Part shown: in pieces, positions 22,757 through 31,359 of the stretch
Numbering within the stretch: the stretch's first letter is position 1
Layout of the letters: every line of letters begins with the position of its first letter
NCBI GenBank assembly: GCA_021161185.1
Contig: JAGHBC010000074.1
Location: forward strand, 1 to 34,413
DNA: 34,413 bases
Source: Fidelibacterota bacterium
Lineage (GTDB): Bacteria; Fidelibacterota; UBA2242
Direction: 5' to 3'
Translations under genes and position numbers: made by a program
The notes under the pieces: model-generated
The model's input: only the letters and a program-made list of their open reading frames with translations
What the model was told of the DNA's origin: nothing
Database searches by the model: none

Positions 22757-23497
22757 ATGAAAGCAGTTATTCTTGCCGCTGGTTCGGCGCGTCGTTTATC
22801 ACCTCTCACCGATAATATGCATAAGAGTTTGCTTCCTATCGGTGAAAAATCCATCCTGGAGCATCAGTTGGACGCGATCAATCGTTACGGCGTACCCGAA
22901 GCGCTAATTGTGGTCGGCTATCTGAAAGAACAGATCGTGAAAAAATTCGGTGATCAGTATAAGAACGTGACTCTCAGTTACATTGAGAATCCCGATTATG
23001 CAACTACCAATACGGTTTATTCACTTTATCTGGCGCGTGGTTATTTTCGTGGCGCTGATTTTATGTATTTTAACGCCGATGTCGTGTTTCATCATAATCT
23101 CGTCGGTCGGATTCTTCAATCGGAAATGCCGACGGCGTTGGGTGTTGAGGTCAAGCCCTGTGGAGCAGAAGAGGTCAAGGTCATTGTCGACGGTCAGCAC
23201 CGGATTTTAAGAATAGGCAAGAAAATTGATATTGAAAAAAGCCTCGGCGAATTTGTCGGGGTAGCGAAATTTGCCGGCGAAATCACAGCCGCTTTTATCG
23301 ATGGATTAAAGGCGGTCATCGATAGTGGTGAAAAGACAGCTTTCTTCGAAAAAGGTATCGATAAAATTCTTGATATGCACGATATCTATTACGAAGATAT
23401 CAGTGATATTCCCGTGATTGAAATAGATTTTCCCGAAGATCTCGAAAAAGCCCGGAAAAAAATATATCCCAAAATTAAAGCGATGGCTGAAAACTAA
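22757..23497 (+). CDS. LicC-like nucleotidyltransferase (probable CDP-alcohol synthesis)
   Basis: This 246-residue nucleotidyltransferase has the pyrophosphorylase signature AVILAAGSARRLSPLTDNMHKSL, the conserved LLPIGEKSILEHQL, and a metal-binding FNADVVF. The motif NPDYATTNTVYSLYLA is typical of phosphocholine and inositol-phosphate cytidylyltransferases (LicC/IPCT group), where the TN..YSL part recognises the phosphoalcohol. Between genes for CDP-glycerol-type transferases it most likely makes their CDP-activated donor. A sugar-phosphate nucleotidyltransferase role cannot be excluded. The gap to the upstream gene is 75 bases. Confidence 0.85.
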   Translation: MKAVILAAGSARRLSPLTDNMHKSLLPIGEKSILEHQLDAINRYGVPEALIVVGYLKEQIVKKFGDQYKNVTLSYIENPDYATTNTVYSLYLARGYFRGADFMYFNADVVFHHNLVGRILQSEMPTALGVEVKPCGAEEVKVIVDGQHRILRIGKKIDIEKSLGEFVGVAKFAGEITAAFIDGLKAVIDSGEKTAFFEKGIDKILDMHDIYYEDISDIPVIEIDFPEDLEKARKKIYPKIKAMAEN

Positions 23498-23515
23498 TTA
23501 ATTTATTGATTACCT

Positions 23516-24607
23516 TTGAATAAGATAAGCGTTCTATATAACCTTCATCATCTTTACTATCTACCCCAGTTTTTACCGGTAATCCGGGAAATGGAAAAAA
23601 GGGGTATGTTTGAGCTCTATTTCTCCGCGGTTATCGACAAAGACAGAATCGATCATCAATTAATCAAACAGGCTCTTGCCGCAATTTCCGGAACCTTTGT
23701 CGACGCTAAAAGTGAGAAGGCGCGACAAAAAGAGATTTTAGCCCGTAATTTTGATGTTACTGTTTTTGGCAAAAGCGGGCATGCCGATGAATATTGCTCA
23801 GCGAACACACTCGCGGTTCTGCTCTACCACGGCATCGGCGTAAAATCCTGCTACTATACCGATTACAATCCCCGGATCAATGTCCGTTATGTGGAAGGGC
23901 AGTACCGATTTGATGAATTAAAGAGACGGGGCGTCGGTACCGAACTGGTCGTTACCGGCTGTCCGAAGCTGGATCCGCTATTTGAATCGGATAACGGGGT
24001 GGCAATTTTATCGGAGCTTAATCTCGATCCCGATAGAGCAACAATTTTATATGCCCCGACGTTTTACCCCAGTTCCATTGAAGTGTTGGGGGAGTCTATC
24101 GGAGAACTGACGGCTGATTATAACCTTATCGTCAAATTGCATCATTTTTCATGGATGCTGAAAAAATACCGGCATCAGAAAAAGCTGTTTCAAAAATTAA
24201 CCCGAAAATATTCCCACGTTCACTTGCTGCCGGTAGAAGAATATTCGATTATTCCTTTTTTCAAACCTGCCGATATCCTTCTGACCGAAGCATCGTCGGT
24301 TGCATTTGAGTTTTTGGCAACCGGAAAACCGGTCGTAATCAGCGACATCTGCCATTTAAGAAAAAAACACCGGATTTTTCACCGTCAGTTTCAGAAAAAG
24401 CGCCTGGATACAGAGATGCAGCGGCTGCTCAATTTTGCATATCACTTTGATAATGTATCCCGGTTACCCGGAACATTAAAAACCGCCATGAACGAAAAGA
24501 GTGACTATAAAAACCGGACGGCAGATCTTCCTGAAAAATATTTGGGGATTCTCGATGGAAAAGCCAGTCAACGTATTGTCGATGATTTGATAGAACGGTT
24601 GAAATAA
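23516..24607 (+). CDS. CDP-glycerol glycerophosphotransferase-family protein (2 of 3)
   Basis: A 363-residue member of the TagB/TagF superfamily. Visible features: LLYHGIGVK with a His-Gly pair, VVTGCPKLDPLF, ILYAPTFYPSS, LIVKLHHFSW (acceptor-side His pair), and ADILLTEASSVAFEFLATGKPVV, the nucleotide-binding end. The start is TTG at 23516; there is no ATG close by and the ribosome site is weak. It differs clearly from the first and third copies, so the three are old paralogues rather than a recent duplication. The order suggests that one enzyme primes and the others extend or decorate the polymer, an inference from teichoic-acid pathways. Confidence 0.83.
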   Translation: MNKISVLYNLHHLYYLPQFLPVIREMEKRGMFELYFSAVIDKDRIDHQLIKQALAAISGTFVDAKSEKARQKEILARNFDVTVFGKSGHADEYCSANTLAVLLYHGIGVKSCYYTDYNPRINVRYVEGQYRFDELKRRGVGTELVVTGCPKLDPLFESDNGVAILSELNLDPDRATILYAPTFYPSSIEVLGESIGELTADYNLIVKLHHFSWMLKKYRHQKKLFQKLTRKYSHVHLLPVEEYSIIPFFKPADILLTEASSVAFEFLATGKPVVISDICHLRKKHRIFHRQFQKKRLDTEMQRLLNFAYHFDNVSRLPGTLKTAMNEKSDYKNRTADLPEKYLGILDGKASQRIVDDLIERLK

Positions 24608-24611
24608 TATT

Positions 24612-25649
24612 ATGCGCCGCTACCTTCATTTTATTACCAAACCCTACTCTTTCAGCGTGATCCAGGCGCTGACTGATGAGATAAACAGGAATAATTGGGG
24701 TAAATCTCTGATATTCCTGCCGGATGAGTTGCAAAGGCTTTATCGGTTCAAGACTCCGGTTACTTCATCACTTGCCGCAGCCGTTGACTTTCAGCCTGAT
24801 GCGGTATTCGTTCCCGGAAATATTGTTCATGATAGAATTCCCGGTTTAAAAGTTCAGGTATTTCACGGGCTCTGTGAAGAAAAGGGTGGACATTATAAAA
24901 TCAGCGGGTTTTTCGACCTGTATTGTACCAGTGGTCCCCTAATTACCCGCAAATTCGAAGTGCTTGCCGAAAAGCACAGACATTTTCAGGTTGCGGAAAC
25001 AGGCTGGCCAAAAGTTGATTTACTACTCAAACCCTATGAACGGAACGATGTATTCCGTAAAATCGGATTACAAACAAACAAAAAAATAATTTTATATGCT
25101 CCCACTTTCAGTCCGAAATTCAAATCTTCGGATAAATTATTTCCCCTGTTGCCGGCGGTGATTCGTGAGAATGAAACCTGGATTATCAAATTTCATGATC
25201 TTATGGATAAGAAAGATAAACTGCGATTTAAACAATTGGAATCGGATAATATCCGAGTTTGGGAACATTCCGATAATATTCCCTTACTCCAAGCGGCAGA
25301 TGTGCTGATCTCCGACACTTCGTCGATTGTATATGAATTTATGCTGTTGGATAAGCCGGTGATTACGATTGATGCCGGTGTTAGATTGGAGAAGGGAATC
25401 AATATTGGTAATATGGATCAGTTAAGAAATGCCGTAGACAGATCAATAGCCGATCCCAAAGAATTTTCCCATAACAGACAACGGGTACTCCGGGAAATTC
25501 AACCTTACACCGATCATGCCAATGCCGCCCGTGTTCTAAAAGCAACCGAAGCGATTTTATCTTCTAAAATTCAGACCGTCATGAAAAGGAAGCCATTGAA
25601 TTTATTTAGAAAATACAAAGTTCGGAAAATGTTTTATTATTGGGGATAA
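24612..25649 (+). CDS. CDP-glycerol glycerophosphotransferase-family protein (3 of 3)
   Basis: A 345-residue member of the same superfamily. It shows VFHGLCEEKGGHY, AETGWPKVDLLL, ILYAPTFSPKF, WIIKFHDLMDK and ADVLISDTSSIVYEFMLLDKPVITID, the most canonical version of the CDP-binding segment of the three. The basic C-terminus (MKRKPLNLFRKYKVRKMF) could bind the membrane surface. The gene begins 4 bases after the previous stop, so the two are translationally linked. Acceptor and donor are unknown. Confidence 0.86.
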   Translation: MRRYLHFITKPYSFSVIQALTDEINRNNWGKSLIFLPDELQRLYRFKTPVTSSLAAAVDFQPDAVFVPGNIVHDRIPGLKVQVFHGLCEEKGGHYKISGFFDLYCTSGPLITRKFEVLAEKHRHFQVAETGWPKVDLLLKPYERNDVFRKIGLQTNKKIILYAPTFSPKFKSSDKLFPLLPAVIRENETWIIKFHDLMDKKDKLRFKQLESDNIRVWEHSDNIPLLQAADVLISDTSSIVYEFMLLDKPVITIDAGVRLEKGINIGNMDQLRNAVDRSIADPKEFSHNRQRVLREIQPYTDHANAARVLKATEAILSSKIQTVMKRKPLNLFRKYKVRKMFYYWG

Positions 25650-25652
25650 GGC

Positions 25653-26441
25653 GTGCAAAAATCTGCTTATACCGGACCTTCTCTCAGTCGTTATCATTTT
25701 GAAGGATTAACGAATAAGGGTTGGATAATAGAAAAAGCCACGGAAGTCTATAAACGTCAACCCAATGTAGTGGCGCTTATGGAGTTTGAAATTGATAACC
25801 GCTTCCGGAAAGTAGTTGTAAAATGCTTTGGCTGGCGTAATACTATTTCCGCTATTATGAGTCCTTTTATGCGGTCCCGGGCTCAGAAATCCTGGGATGC
25901 CTCATGGTGGTTGCTCGAGGCGGGTGTGCCGGTTCCCAAGCCGATTGCGGTTTTTACCAACCGCAGCCGGGGCTTTGTAAAATCCAATTTTCTGATAACG
26001 GAATATATCGGACAAAACCAAAAGGTCCGGCAAATTCTACGGAACGGAATCGTTGAGGTTAAGCAAAAGAATCTTATTTTAAGAAAAATGGCTGAAATGG
26101 TCCGCAAAATGCATCAAGCCGGGATGATTCACCATGATTTAACGCCGGGCAATTTTCTGGTAAAGGACAGCAATTGTGAAGAGATTTATTTGGTTGATTT
26201 GAATCGTTTACGGCGCAAGTCCCGGATCACCGTCGCCGGGAAAATGCATGATATTTCCAAGATGGGATTATGCTCTTGCAATCTCGAATATTCCCATGAA
26301 AATTGTAGATGGCAATATTTCCTCAGACAATATGAACCGGAACAGTTTGACCGGAATTTAAAAGTCCTGAAAAGAGCCATTCGACGGACGCGGGTGCGCC
26401 GCAAAGTAAAAAAGTTAAAAAAAATCAATGAGAAGAAATAA
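25653..26441 (+). CDS. Lipopolysaccharide kinase (Kdo/WaaP) family protein
   Basis: This 262-residue protein has a bacterial Kdo/WaaP kinase fold. The catalytic loop reads MIHHDLTPGNFLV (HxDxxxxN), and the metal Asp follows in YLVDLNRLR. KVVVKCFGW supplies the ATP-binding Lys. Family members phosphorylate Kdo or heptose in the LPS core. The very basic C-terminus (RRTRVRRKVKKLKK) suggests contact with the membrane. The start is GTG at 25653, 3 bases after the preceding stop. With the MsbA-type exporter this points to a lipid A-core-like glycolipid as anchor of the phosphopolymer. Confidence 0.87.
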   Translation: MQKSAYTGPSLSRYHFEGLTNKGWIIEKATEVYKRQPNVVALMEFEIDNRFRKVVVKCFGWRNTISAIMSPFMRSRAQKSWDASWWLLEAGVPVPKPIAVFTNRSRGFVKSNFLITEYIGQNQKVRQILRNGIVEVKQKNLILRKMAEMVRKMHQAGMIHHDLTPGNFLVKDSNCEEIYLVDLNRLRRKSRITVAGKMHDISKMGLCSCNLEYSHENCRWQYFLRQYEPEQFDRNLKVLKRAIRRTRVRRKVKKLKKINEKK

Positions 26442-27195
26442 ATTAGTGCGAGGCGAAATAGGCGGGCGGAAATCTGTTTTGACGGCGATTTTAGTCCTCT
26501 TGTTACCATTTAATATTCTGAAAGCCCAGACATCATTACCTTTTAGCGTCGGAGAACGACTGATCTATTCGGTATTCTTCAATTTTATAAGAGGAGGGAA
26601 ATCGTGTCTGGAAGTAGCCGGTATCGATACGATTGATAAAAAACCCGTTTATCACATTAAATCGAGGACGGAATCCGGCGCTTTTTTCGACCGAATTTTC
26701 AAAGTCCGCGATTATATGGAGTCCTGGGTCGATATTGAGGGAATCTATTCCCGTAAATTCAGTAAATCCCTACGCGAGGGCCGCTATCGAAAGCAGTACT
26801 CGGTGCTGTTCGATTATGACAATTTAAGGGCGGTTTCTCCTTACGATACGGTGGCTATCGACGGAATAATTCACGACGGTCTCGCGCTGTTCTATTATGT
26901 CCGCACGATTGATTTTTCCCTGGGAGATATCATCGATCTGAATTATTTTGACAACGATTCACAGCGCCCGTTTAAGATCAAAGTCGAAAAGATTGAAAAA
27001 GTCCGGGTTCCCGCCGGTGTGATTGAATGCTTTGTGCTGACGCCTTTTGCAGAAAAAGGCAGCTTGTTCAAAAACAAAAACTTGGTGACCATTCATCTTA
27101 GCACCGATGAGAAAAGACTGCCCGTCATGATATCCAATGAGGCGCGTTTCGGTGCTATGGTCCTGAAATTGGAATCGGTAGAACTTCCCAATTAG
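26428..27195 (+). CDS. Secreted DUF3108-family protein
   Basis: This 255-residue protein has an N-terminal signal peptide (about 15-34, with a hydrophobic core ending at KAQ) and a DUF3108-like beta-rich body: FSVGERLIYSVFFNFIRGG, SRTESGAFFDRIFKVRDYMESW, and VRVPAGVIECFVLTPF. Known family members are periplasmic proteins of unsolved function, often encoded near LPS or envelope genes. The ATG overlaps the kinase gene by 14 bases. Its stop overlaps the convergent ugpC stop by 4 bases inside the palindrome TTAGCTAA. It is the last gene of the cluster. Confidence 0.85.
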   Translation: MRRNKLVRGEIGGRKSVLTAILVLLLPFNILKAQTSLPFSVGERLIYSVFFNFIRGGKSCLEVAGIDTIDKKPVYHIKSRTESGAFFDRIFKVRDYMESWVDIEGIYSRKFSKSLREGRYRKQYSVLFDYDNLRAVSPYDTVAIDGIIHDGLALFYYVRTIDFSLGDIIDLNYFDNDSQRPFKIKVEKIEKVRVPAGVIECFVLTPFAEKGSLFKNKNLVTIHLSTDEKRLPVMISNEARFGAMVLKLESVELPN

Positions 27196-28289
27196 CTAAC
27201 TTTAATCGCTTTTCCCGTATCGGGATCAAAATACCGGATTTTAGTCATGTCCGGATAAAGTTTTATGGTTTCGGAAACAAAGGATTCAGGTCTGAATTCC
27301 GTACTTCTGCAGGTAAAGGTGGTATCACCGCTACTTAGATAAAGCAGTGTTTCATTGCCCATCGGTTCAAAAATATTTACCCGGAGTTCGATCATAGGTG
27401 CATCATCAACCTTTGGCGTAATTGCTATATCTTCCGGGCGAATCCCGACGGTAATGTTTTTATTAATATAAGGTTTTAAAGAAGCGGCATGTTTTTGGGG
27501 AATGGGGATATTGAAGGAACCGTTGTCGGCGATCAGAGCGCCTGCTTTAATTTTCATGGAGATGAAATTCATTGCCGGACTGCCGATGAATCCTGCCACG
27601 AATCGATCTGCAGGCTCATTGTAGAGGCGCAAGGGTGTGCCCAACTGGTGAATTACTCCGTCATTCATAACGGCGATGCGATCACCCATGGTCATTGCCT
27701 CGATCTGATCGTGAGTGACGTAGACCATCGTCGTTTTAAGGCGCTTATGGAGTTTTTTGATTTCCGCTCTCATTTGGACGCGCAGTTTGGCGTCGAGGTT
27801 GGAGAGTGGTTCGTCGAAGAGAAAAACGGCAGGTTTGCGAACAATCGCCCGTCCCAGGGCGACGCGCTGACGCTGTCCGCCCGAGAGTTGCTTGGGTTTG
27901 CGCTTTAGCAAGGATGTAATTTCCAAAATTTCCGCAGCATCCTCTACGCGTTGCTGAATTTCAGATTTCTTGAATTTTCGTAATTTTAACCCGAACGCCA
28001 TGTTGTCATATACGGTCATGTGGGGATACAGGGCATAATTCTGAAAAACCATGGAAATGTCACGATCCTTGGGAGGAATGGCGTTTACCAGTTTATCTCC
28101 GATATAGATATCGCCTTCTGTGGCGGTCTCCAGCCCGGCAATTAATCTCAACATTGTACTCTTTCCACATCCGGAAGGACCGACCAAAACGAGAAATTCT
28201 CCGTTAATTACCTGAAGATCTAAGTTTTCAATGACTTTAACGCTGGTGTCGTATTGTTTGCTGATGTTTTTTAGTTCAATTTGAGCCAT
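27192..28289 (-). CDS. ugpC: UgpC/MalK-type sugar ABC transporter ATPase
   Basis: This 365-residue ATPase powers a CUT1-type carbohydrate importer. It has Walker A GPSGCGKST, the Q-loop VFQNYALYPHMTVYDN, signature LSGGQRQRVALGRAIV, Walker B VFLFDEPLSNLD and a C-terminal TOBE/MalK regulatory region (about 235-365, GIRPEDIAI). I place the start at ATG 28289, with GGAG 9 bases upstream; an in-frame start at 28307 lacks this. No permease or binding-protein gene is in the window. UgpC-type ATPases often serve several importers from one locus. It lies 36 bases after the GH13 phosphorylase, so it may power uptake of that enzyme's substrate. Confidence 0.92.
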   Translation of the reverse strand: MAQIELKNISKQYDTSVKVIENLDLQVINGEFLVLVGPSGCGKSTMLRLIAGLETATEGDIYIGDKLVNAIPPKDRDISMVFQNYALYPHMTVYDNMAFGLKLRKFKKSEIQQRVEDAAEILEITSLLKRKPKQLSGGQRQRVALGRAIVRKPAVFLFDEPLSNLDAKLRVQMRAEIKKLHKRLKTTMVYVTHDQIEAMTMGDRIAVMNDGVIHQLGTPLRLYNEPADRFVAGFIGSPAMNFISMKIKAGALIADNGSFNIPIPQKHAASLKPYINKNITVGIRPEDIAITPKVDDAPMIELRVNIFEPMGNETLLYLSSGDTTFTCRSTEFRPESFVSETIKLYPDMTKIRYFDPDTGKAIKVS

Positions 28290-28325
28290 TTTTGATACTC
28301 CGTCCAATCTTTATTATTGAAAATG

Positions 28326-30050
28326 TCACTTTTGCTCTTTTAACCATAGCACCTCGTAAGGTGATAATTCAATTTCTTCCCGGATTTGAAATAGGGAATC
28401 GGTTAAAAGGTTACAAATTTTATTTTTTGATTCAAATATGTTTTCCGGTAGAGTGACTGGCAATATTTCTGGTGTCATATTAATGAGGACAAAGATGCTT
28501 TCGAGATTATCAGGGGAAGACCGCAGAATTGAAAAAACTTCACTTGTTATCGGAATAACTTTTTGGGGCCCTTTGGGGTGAAACGCCCGTTGTTGACGAC
28601 GTATTTTGATCATTTTTTGGTAAGCGAAAAATATTTTTGTCATCCGGTTTTCAGAGTTGGACAGAATTTCTCGGATTTCCGACAGATCGAATTTACGGCG
28701 GTTGATAGAGCGTTTTTGACCGGTGGCCCGGACGCCGTCGAAATCATTTTCCGTACCGAACAGACTGTGAATATAGATTGCCGGTAAGCCTGCCAGCGAC
28801 AGCAAAATTGCCTGGGAAGCGAGATATTTTTTTATATTCAACGACTCGTCTTGAAAGGTCGCCAGAGCGGAATAGTAGGTTGAATTAAGTTCATAGGGAC
28901 TTAGCGAGCCGCCTGCCGTTTTTTTTGACGAGGTATATCCTCCGGTTTGGGCAATATTGTCCGCTATGGCGGCTATTTCGGTGTCGGAAAGGATTCCCTC
29001 CAGCGGTCTGACGCCGATGCCGTCATGGGTTGCCAGAACATTCAGATAGAGGCATTTTCCGGGCGCCAGCGGAATGGTTCTTAACCAATTCATCAGCACC
29101 GTTGCATTAGCCTGATATAAGCAATAAAGCACCAATCCAGGTAAAGCAAATTGATAGACCATTTGAACCTCATTTTGACCGTTGCCGAAATAGCTCAGGT
29201 TTTCTCGGAAAGGAACGTTGGTCTCAGATAATAGAAGCACATCCGGATAAGCGATCTCCATGACGAGGTGAAACAGTTGAACAATTTGATGAGTCTCTTT
29301 AAGACTCAGGCAACTTGTGCCGATGCGTTTCCAGATATGACCTATTGCGTCAAGGCGGATGATCCGGGCGCCCTGCGAAGCATAGAAAAGCAATACGTCG
29401 ATAATTTCGAGAAGAACGCGTGGATTTTGATAATTCAGATCAACTTGATCATCGCTGAAAGTCGTCCATAAATAGACCGGTTTACCTGCTTTCTCAAAAC
29501 GGGTGAGCAGGGAATGAACCCGTGCCCGGGCCACCTCCGACAGATCAATGGCGGGATCGGTATCGATGAAAAAATCGGAGTAATCCGGATTGCCATTGAG
29601 ATATTCCTGCAGCCAGGGACTTTTTGCGGAAATATGGTTGACAACCGCGTCGAAAATCAGTTCAAAGTTTTGATGAATATCTTCTATGTCTGTCCAGTCA
29701 CCGAAGTCTGGATTGACTTTTTTATAATCGATGACGGCGAATCCATCGTCGGAAGAATAGGGATAAAAGGGCAGGAGATGGACCAGTGAAATTAGCCCTG
29801 CAAGGTGTTCATCTAAAAATGTTTTTAAAGATTGCAGATGTGAAATATCCGTACTTCTGAAATTATCGCCATAGCAGATGAGCGCAATGTCAGTTTCGTC
29901 TAATTCTTTCCGGATCGGATTTCCCGGTGTACTGAATGATTGGTGGGTTCTAAGTAGATCTTTTAGAGCGGTCAGGAATTTTTGCGCCCTGGCAGGTCCG
30001 TAAAGTTCAGTTGCTATCCCCTTGATCTTATTCAGGTGTTTCTGTTTCAC
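28326..30050 (-). CDS. GH13_18 sucrose-phosphorylase-family enzyme, possibly glucosylglycerate phosphorylase
   Basis: The 574-residue protein belongs to the GH13 subfamily of sucrose phosphorylase and relatives, which split an alpha-glucoside with phosphate to give glucose 1-phosphate. The nucleophile is D234 in IIRLDAIGHIWKRIGTSC and the acid/base E276 in LLSETNVP. AVVNHIS and LATHDGIGVRPLEG hold the other active-site residues. The segment YLWTTFSDDQVDLNYQNP and the length above 550 residues fit the glucosylglycerate/glucosylglycerol phosphorylase branch better than true sucrose phosphorylases (about 490-500). The start is GTG at 30050, 12 bases after the GH130 stop, without a strong ribosome site. 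The company of ugpC and lacI genes resembles the E. coli ycj locus. Confidence 0.88.
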   Translation of the reverse strand: MKQKHLNKIKGIATELYGPARAQKFLTALKDLLRTHQSFSTPGNPIRKELDETDIALICYGDNFRSTDISHLQSLKTFLDEHLAGLISLVHLLPFYPYSSDDGFAVIDYKKVNPDFGDWTDIEDIHQNFELIFDAVVNHISAKSPWLQEYLNGNPDYSDFFIDTDPAIDLSEVARARVHSLLTRFEKAGKPVYLWTTFSDDQVDLNYQNPRVLLEIIDVLLFYASQGARIIRLDAIGHIWKRIGTSCLSLKETHQIVQLFHLVMEIAYPDVLLLSETNVPFRENLSYFGNGQNEVQMVYQFALPGLVLYCLYQANATVLMNWLRTIPLAPGKCLYLNVLATHDGIGVRPLEGILSDTEIAAIADNIAQTGGYTSSKKTAGGSLSPYELNSTYYSALATFQDESLNIKKYLASQAILLSLAGLPAIYIHSLFGTENDFDGVRATGQKRSINRRKFDLSEIREILSNSENRMTKIFFAYQKMIKIRRQQRAFHPKGPQKVIPITSEVFSILRSSPDNLESIFVLINMTPEILPVTLPENIFESKNKICNLLTDSLFQIREEIELSPYEVLWLKEQK

Positions 30051-30062
30051 AATAAAAATGGA

Positions 30063-31196
30063 TTAAAAGATGTTCTTTTTATTTATATGTGTTATTCGGC
30101 AGCATAAATCATCTTCGCCGGAAGCAATGATATAATGATCATCGGCTTCGACGATGCCGGTGGTGAAAACGACATCGGATAGATAACTAATATCTTGATA
30201 ATCGGTCATCAAATCGGTATTGCTTTGTAATAGAGGTTCGCAAATATCGATGTCTTTGACGATCCAGGGGTGCTCTTTGTCCAGTAACGCCCGGAAGGTG
30301 CGATATATGCCGACGGTTTCGTTTTTCTCGACGCCGTGGAACAGAATTAACCAGCCCCGGTCAGTGAGGATCGGTTGGGCGCCGGCGCCGAGTTTTAAAT
30401 TGATCTTGGAATTCTTACGGGGGCGCAGAAAAGGGCTGTCAATAGGTTTCCAGTGGAGTAGGTCCGGGGATTGGGCTAAATTGATGGACGGCCCCGGTAA
30501 ATACATTTGATCCTGATAGGTGGAAAAATATAGTTCACCCATCGGGCGGGTCATGGCCATATAGTAGCCATTGATTTTCTCCGGAAACAAGACCATATCC
30601 TTATTCTGATGGTCGAGGATGATACCTTCAAGATGATAATTCAGACCGTCTTGCGAAGAATACAATGTGGTGGAATGCCGTTCGGAGCTGACGGAGCAGG
30701 TGGTCATATAGTAGGTATTGCCGATTTGTGTGATCCGCGGATCTTCGATGCCGTACTCTTGGTAACTGGTTCGGGGCGCGATAATTTTATCATAGTGAAT
30801 TCGGATAATACTCAGTCCGTCCGGAGTGGTTTCCACCGGCAATAACCATGAAAATGAAGTCAGTCCATATACTTTTACAAAAGCATGCTCCAAAAACCGA
30901 AATTTTCTGGGGTCACGAGTATCCAAATGTTCGGCGGAATGTTCCTCGATAATATATTTATCGACCGGATGCCACCGGATCATGCGGAATTTCTGATCCT
31001 TTATCGGCTCTTTTAATGACTCGGCGATCCGTGCCATAAGGAGCAGGTTGCCATTAGACAGCCGTGTTAGCGCCGGGTTAAAGGCGCCTAAAATATAGGT
31101 TTCCAAACCGGTTTTTTGATGGATTGGGCAGAGCTGAATATCAATTTCTTTTGGTGAAAGAATAATTTTGTCTTTAACTACTTTAGATTGCTGCAT
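30063..31196 (-). CDS. GH130-family glycoside phosphorylase or hydrolase
   Basis: This 377-residue five-bladed beta-propeller protein belongs to GH130, which acts mostly on beta-mannosides by phosphorolysis. FNPALTRLSNGNLLLMARI opens the barrel, and YGIEDPRITQIGNTYYMT contains the catalytic-type Asp (D152). The phosphate-binding Arg/His set seen in phosphorylases cannot be checked without alignment, so a hydrolase remains possible. It is the first gene of the leftward operon and starts at ATG 31196, reading out of the divergent gap. The mannoside specificity is inferred from the family and the neighbouring clan-A glycosidase. Confidence 0.85.
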   Translation of the reverse strand: MQQSKVVKDKIILSPKEIDIQLCPIHQKTGLETYILGAFNPALTRLSNGNLLLMARIAESLKEPIKDQKFRMIRWHPVDKYIIEEHSAEHLDTRDPRKFRFLEHAFVKVYGLTSFSWLLPVETTPDGLSIIRIHYDKIIAPRTSYQEYGIEDPRITQIGNTYYMTTCSVSSERHSTTLYSSQDGLNYHLEGIILDHQNKDMVLFPEKINGYYMAMTRPMGELYFSTYQDQMYLPGPSINLAQSPDLLHWKPIDSPFLRPRKNSKINLKLGAGAQPILTDRGWLILFHGVEKNETVGIYRTFRALLDKEHPWIVKDIDICEPLLQSNTDLMTDYQDISYLSDVVFTTGIVEADDHYIIASGEDDLCCRITHINKKNIF

Positions 31197-31299
31197 AACT
31201 CACTCAAATATAAATATTTTTTTATTGGTGTAATACATAAAATCGTAAAATCGACGGAAAACGCTAAAATTAACGATTAAAATATTTTTGTAAAAAAGC

Positions 31300-31328
31300 T
31301 TGACATAAATCTTCTGATAAAATATATT
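31300..31328 (+). promoter_or_regulatory. Sigma70-type promoter for the lacI-family gene
   Basis: A perfect -35 (TTGACA, 31300-31305) and a -10 (TATATT, 31323-31328) are separated by exactly 17 bases. They lie 31 bases before the regulator's ATG. No equally good promoter is seen for the leftward operon, although the whole gap is AT-rich. Confidence 0.8.
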
Positions 31329-31329
31329 A

Positions 31330-31337
31330 AAACGTTT
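31330..31337. promoter_or_regulatory. LacI-family operator-like palindrome AAACGTTT
   Basis: AAACGTTT with flanking CGA sits just after the -10, where a bound repressor would block initiation. The central CG within A/T half-sites is typical of LacI/PurR/CcpA-type operators. A second weak inverted pair (AATCGT at 31241 and ACGATT at 31273) lies toward the leftward gene. Autoregulation is inferred. Confidence 0.65.
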
Positions 31338-31359
31338 CGATAAATCAAATGAGAATATT

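Noticed and set aside
24429-24734. A 101-codon minus-strand frame across the junction of two glycerophosphotransferase genes
   Set aside because: It is fully covered by two well-supported genes on the other strand.
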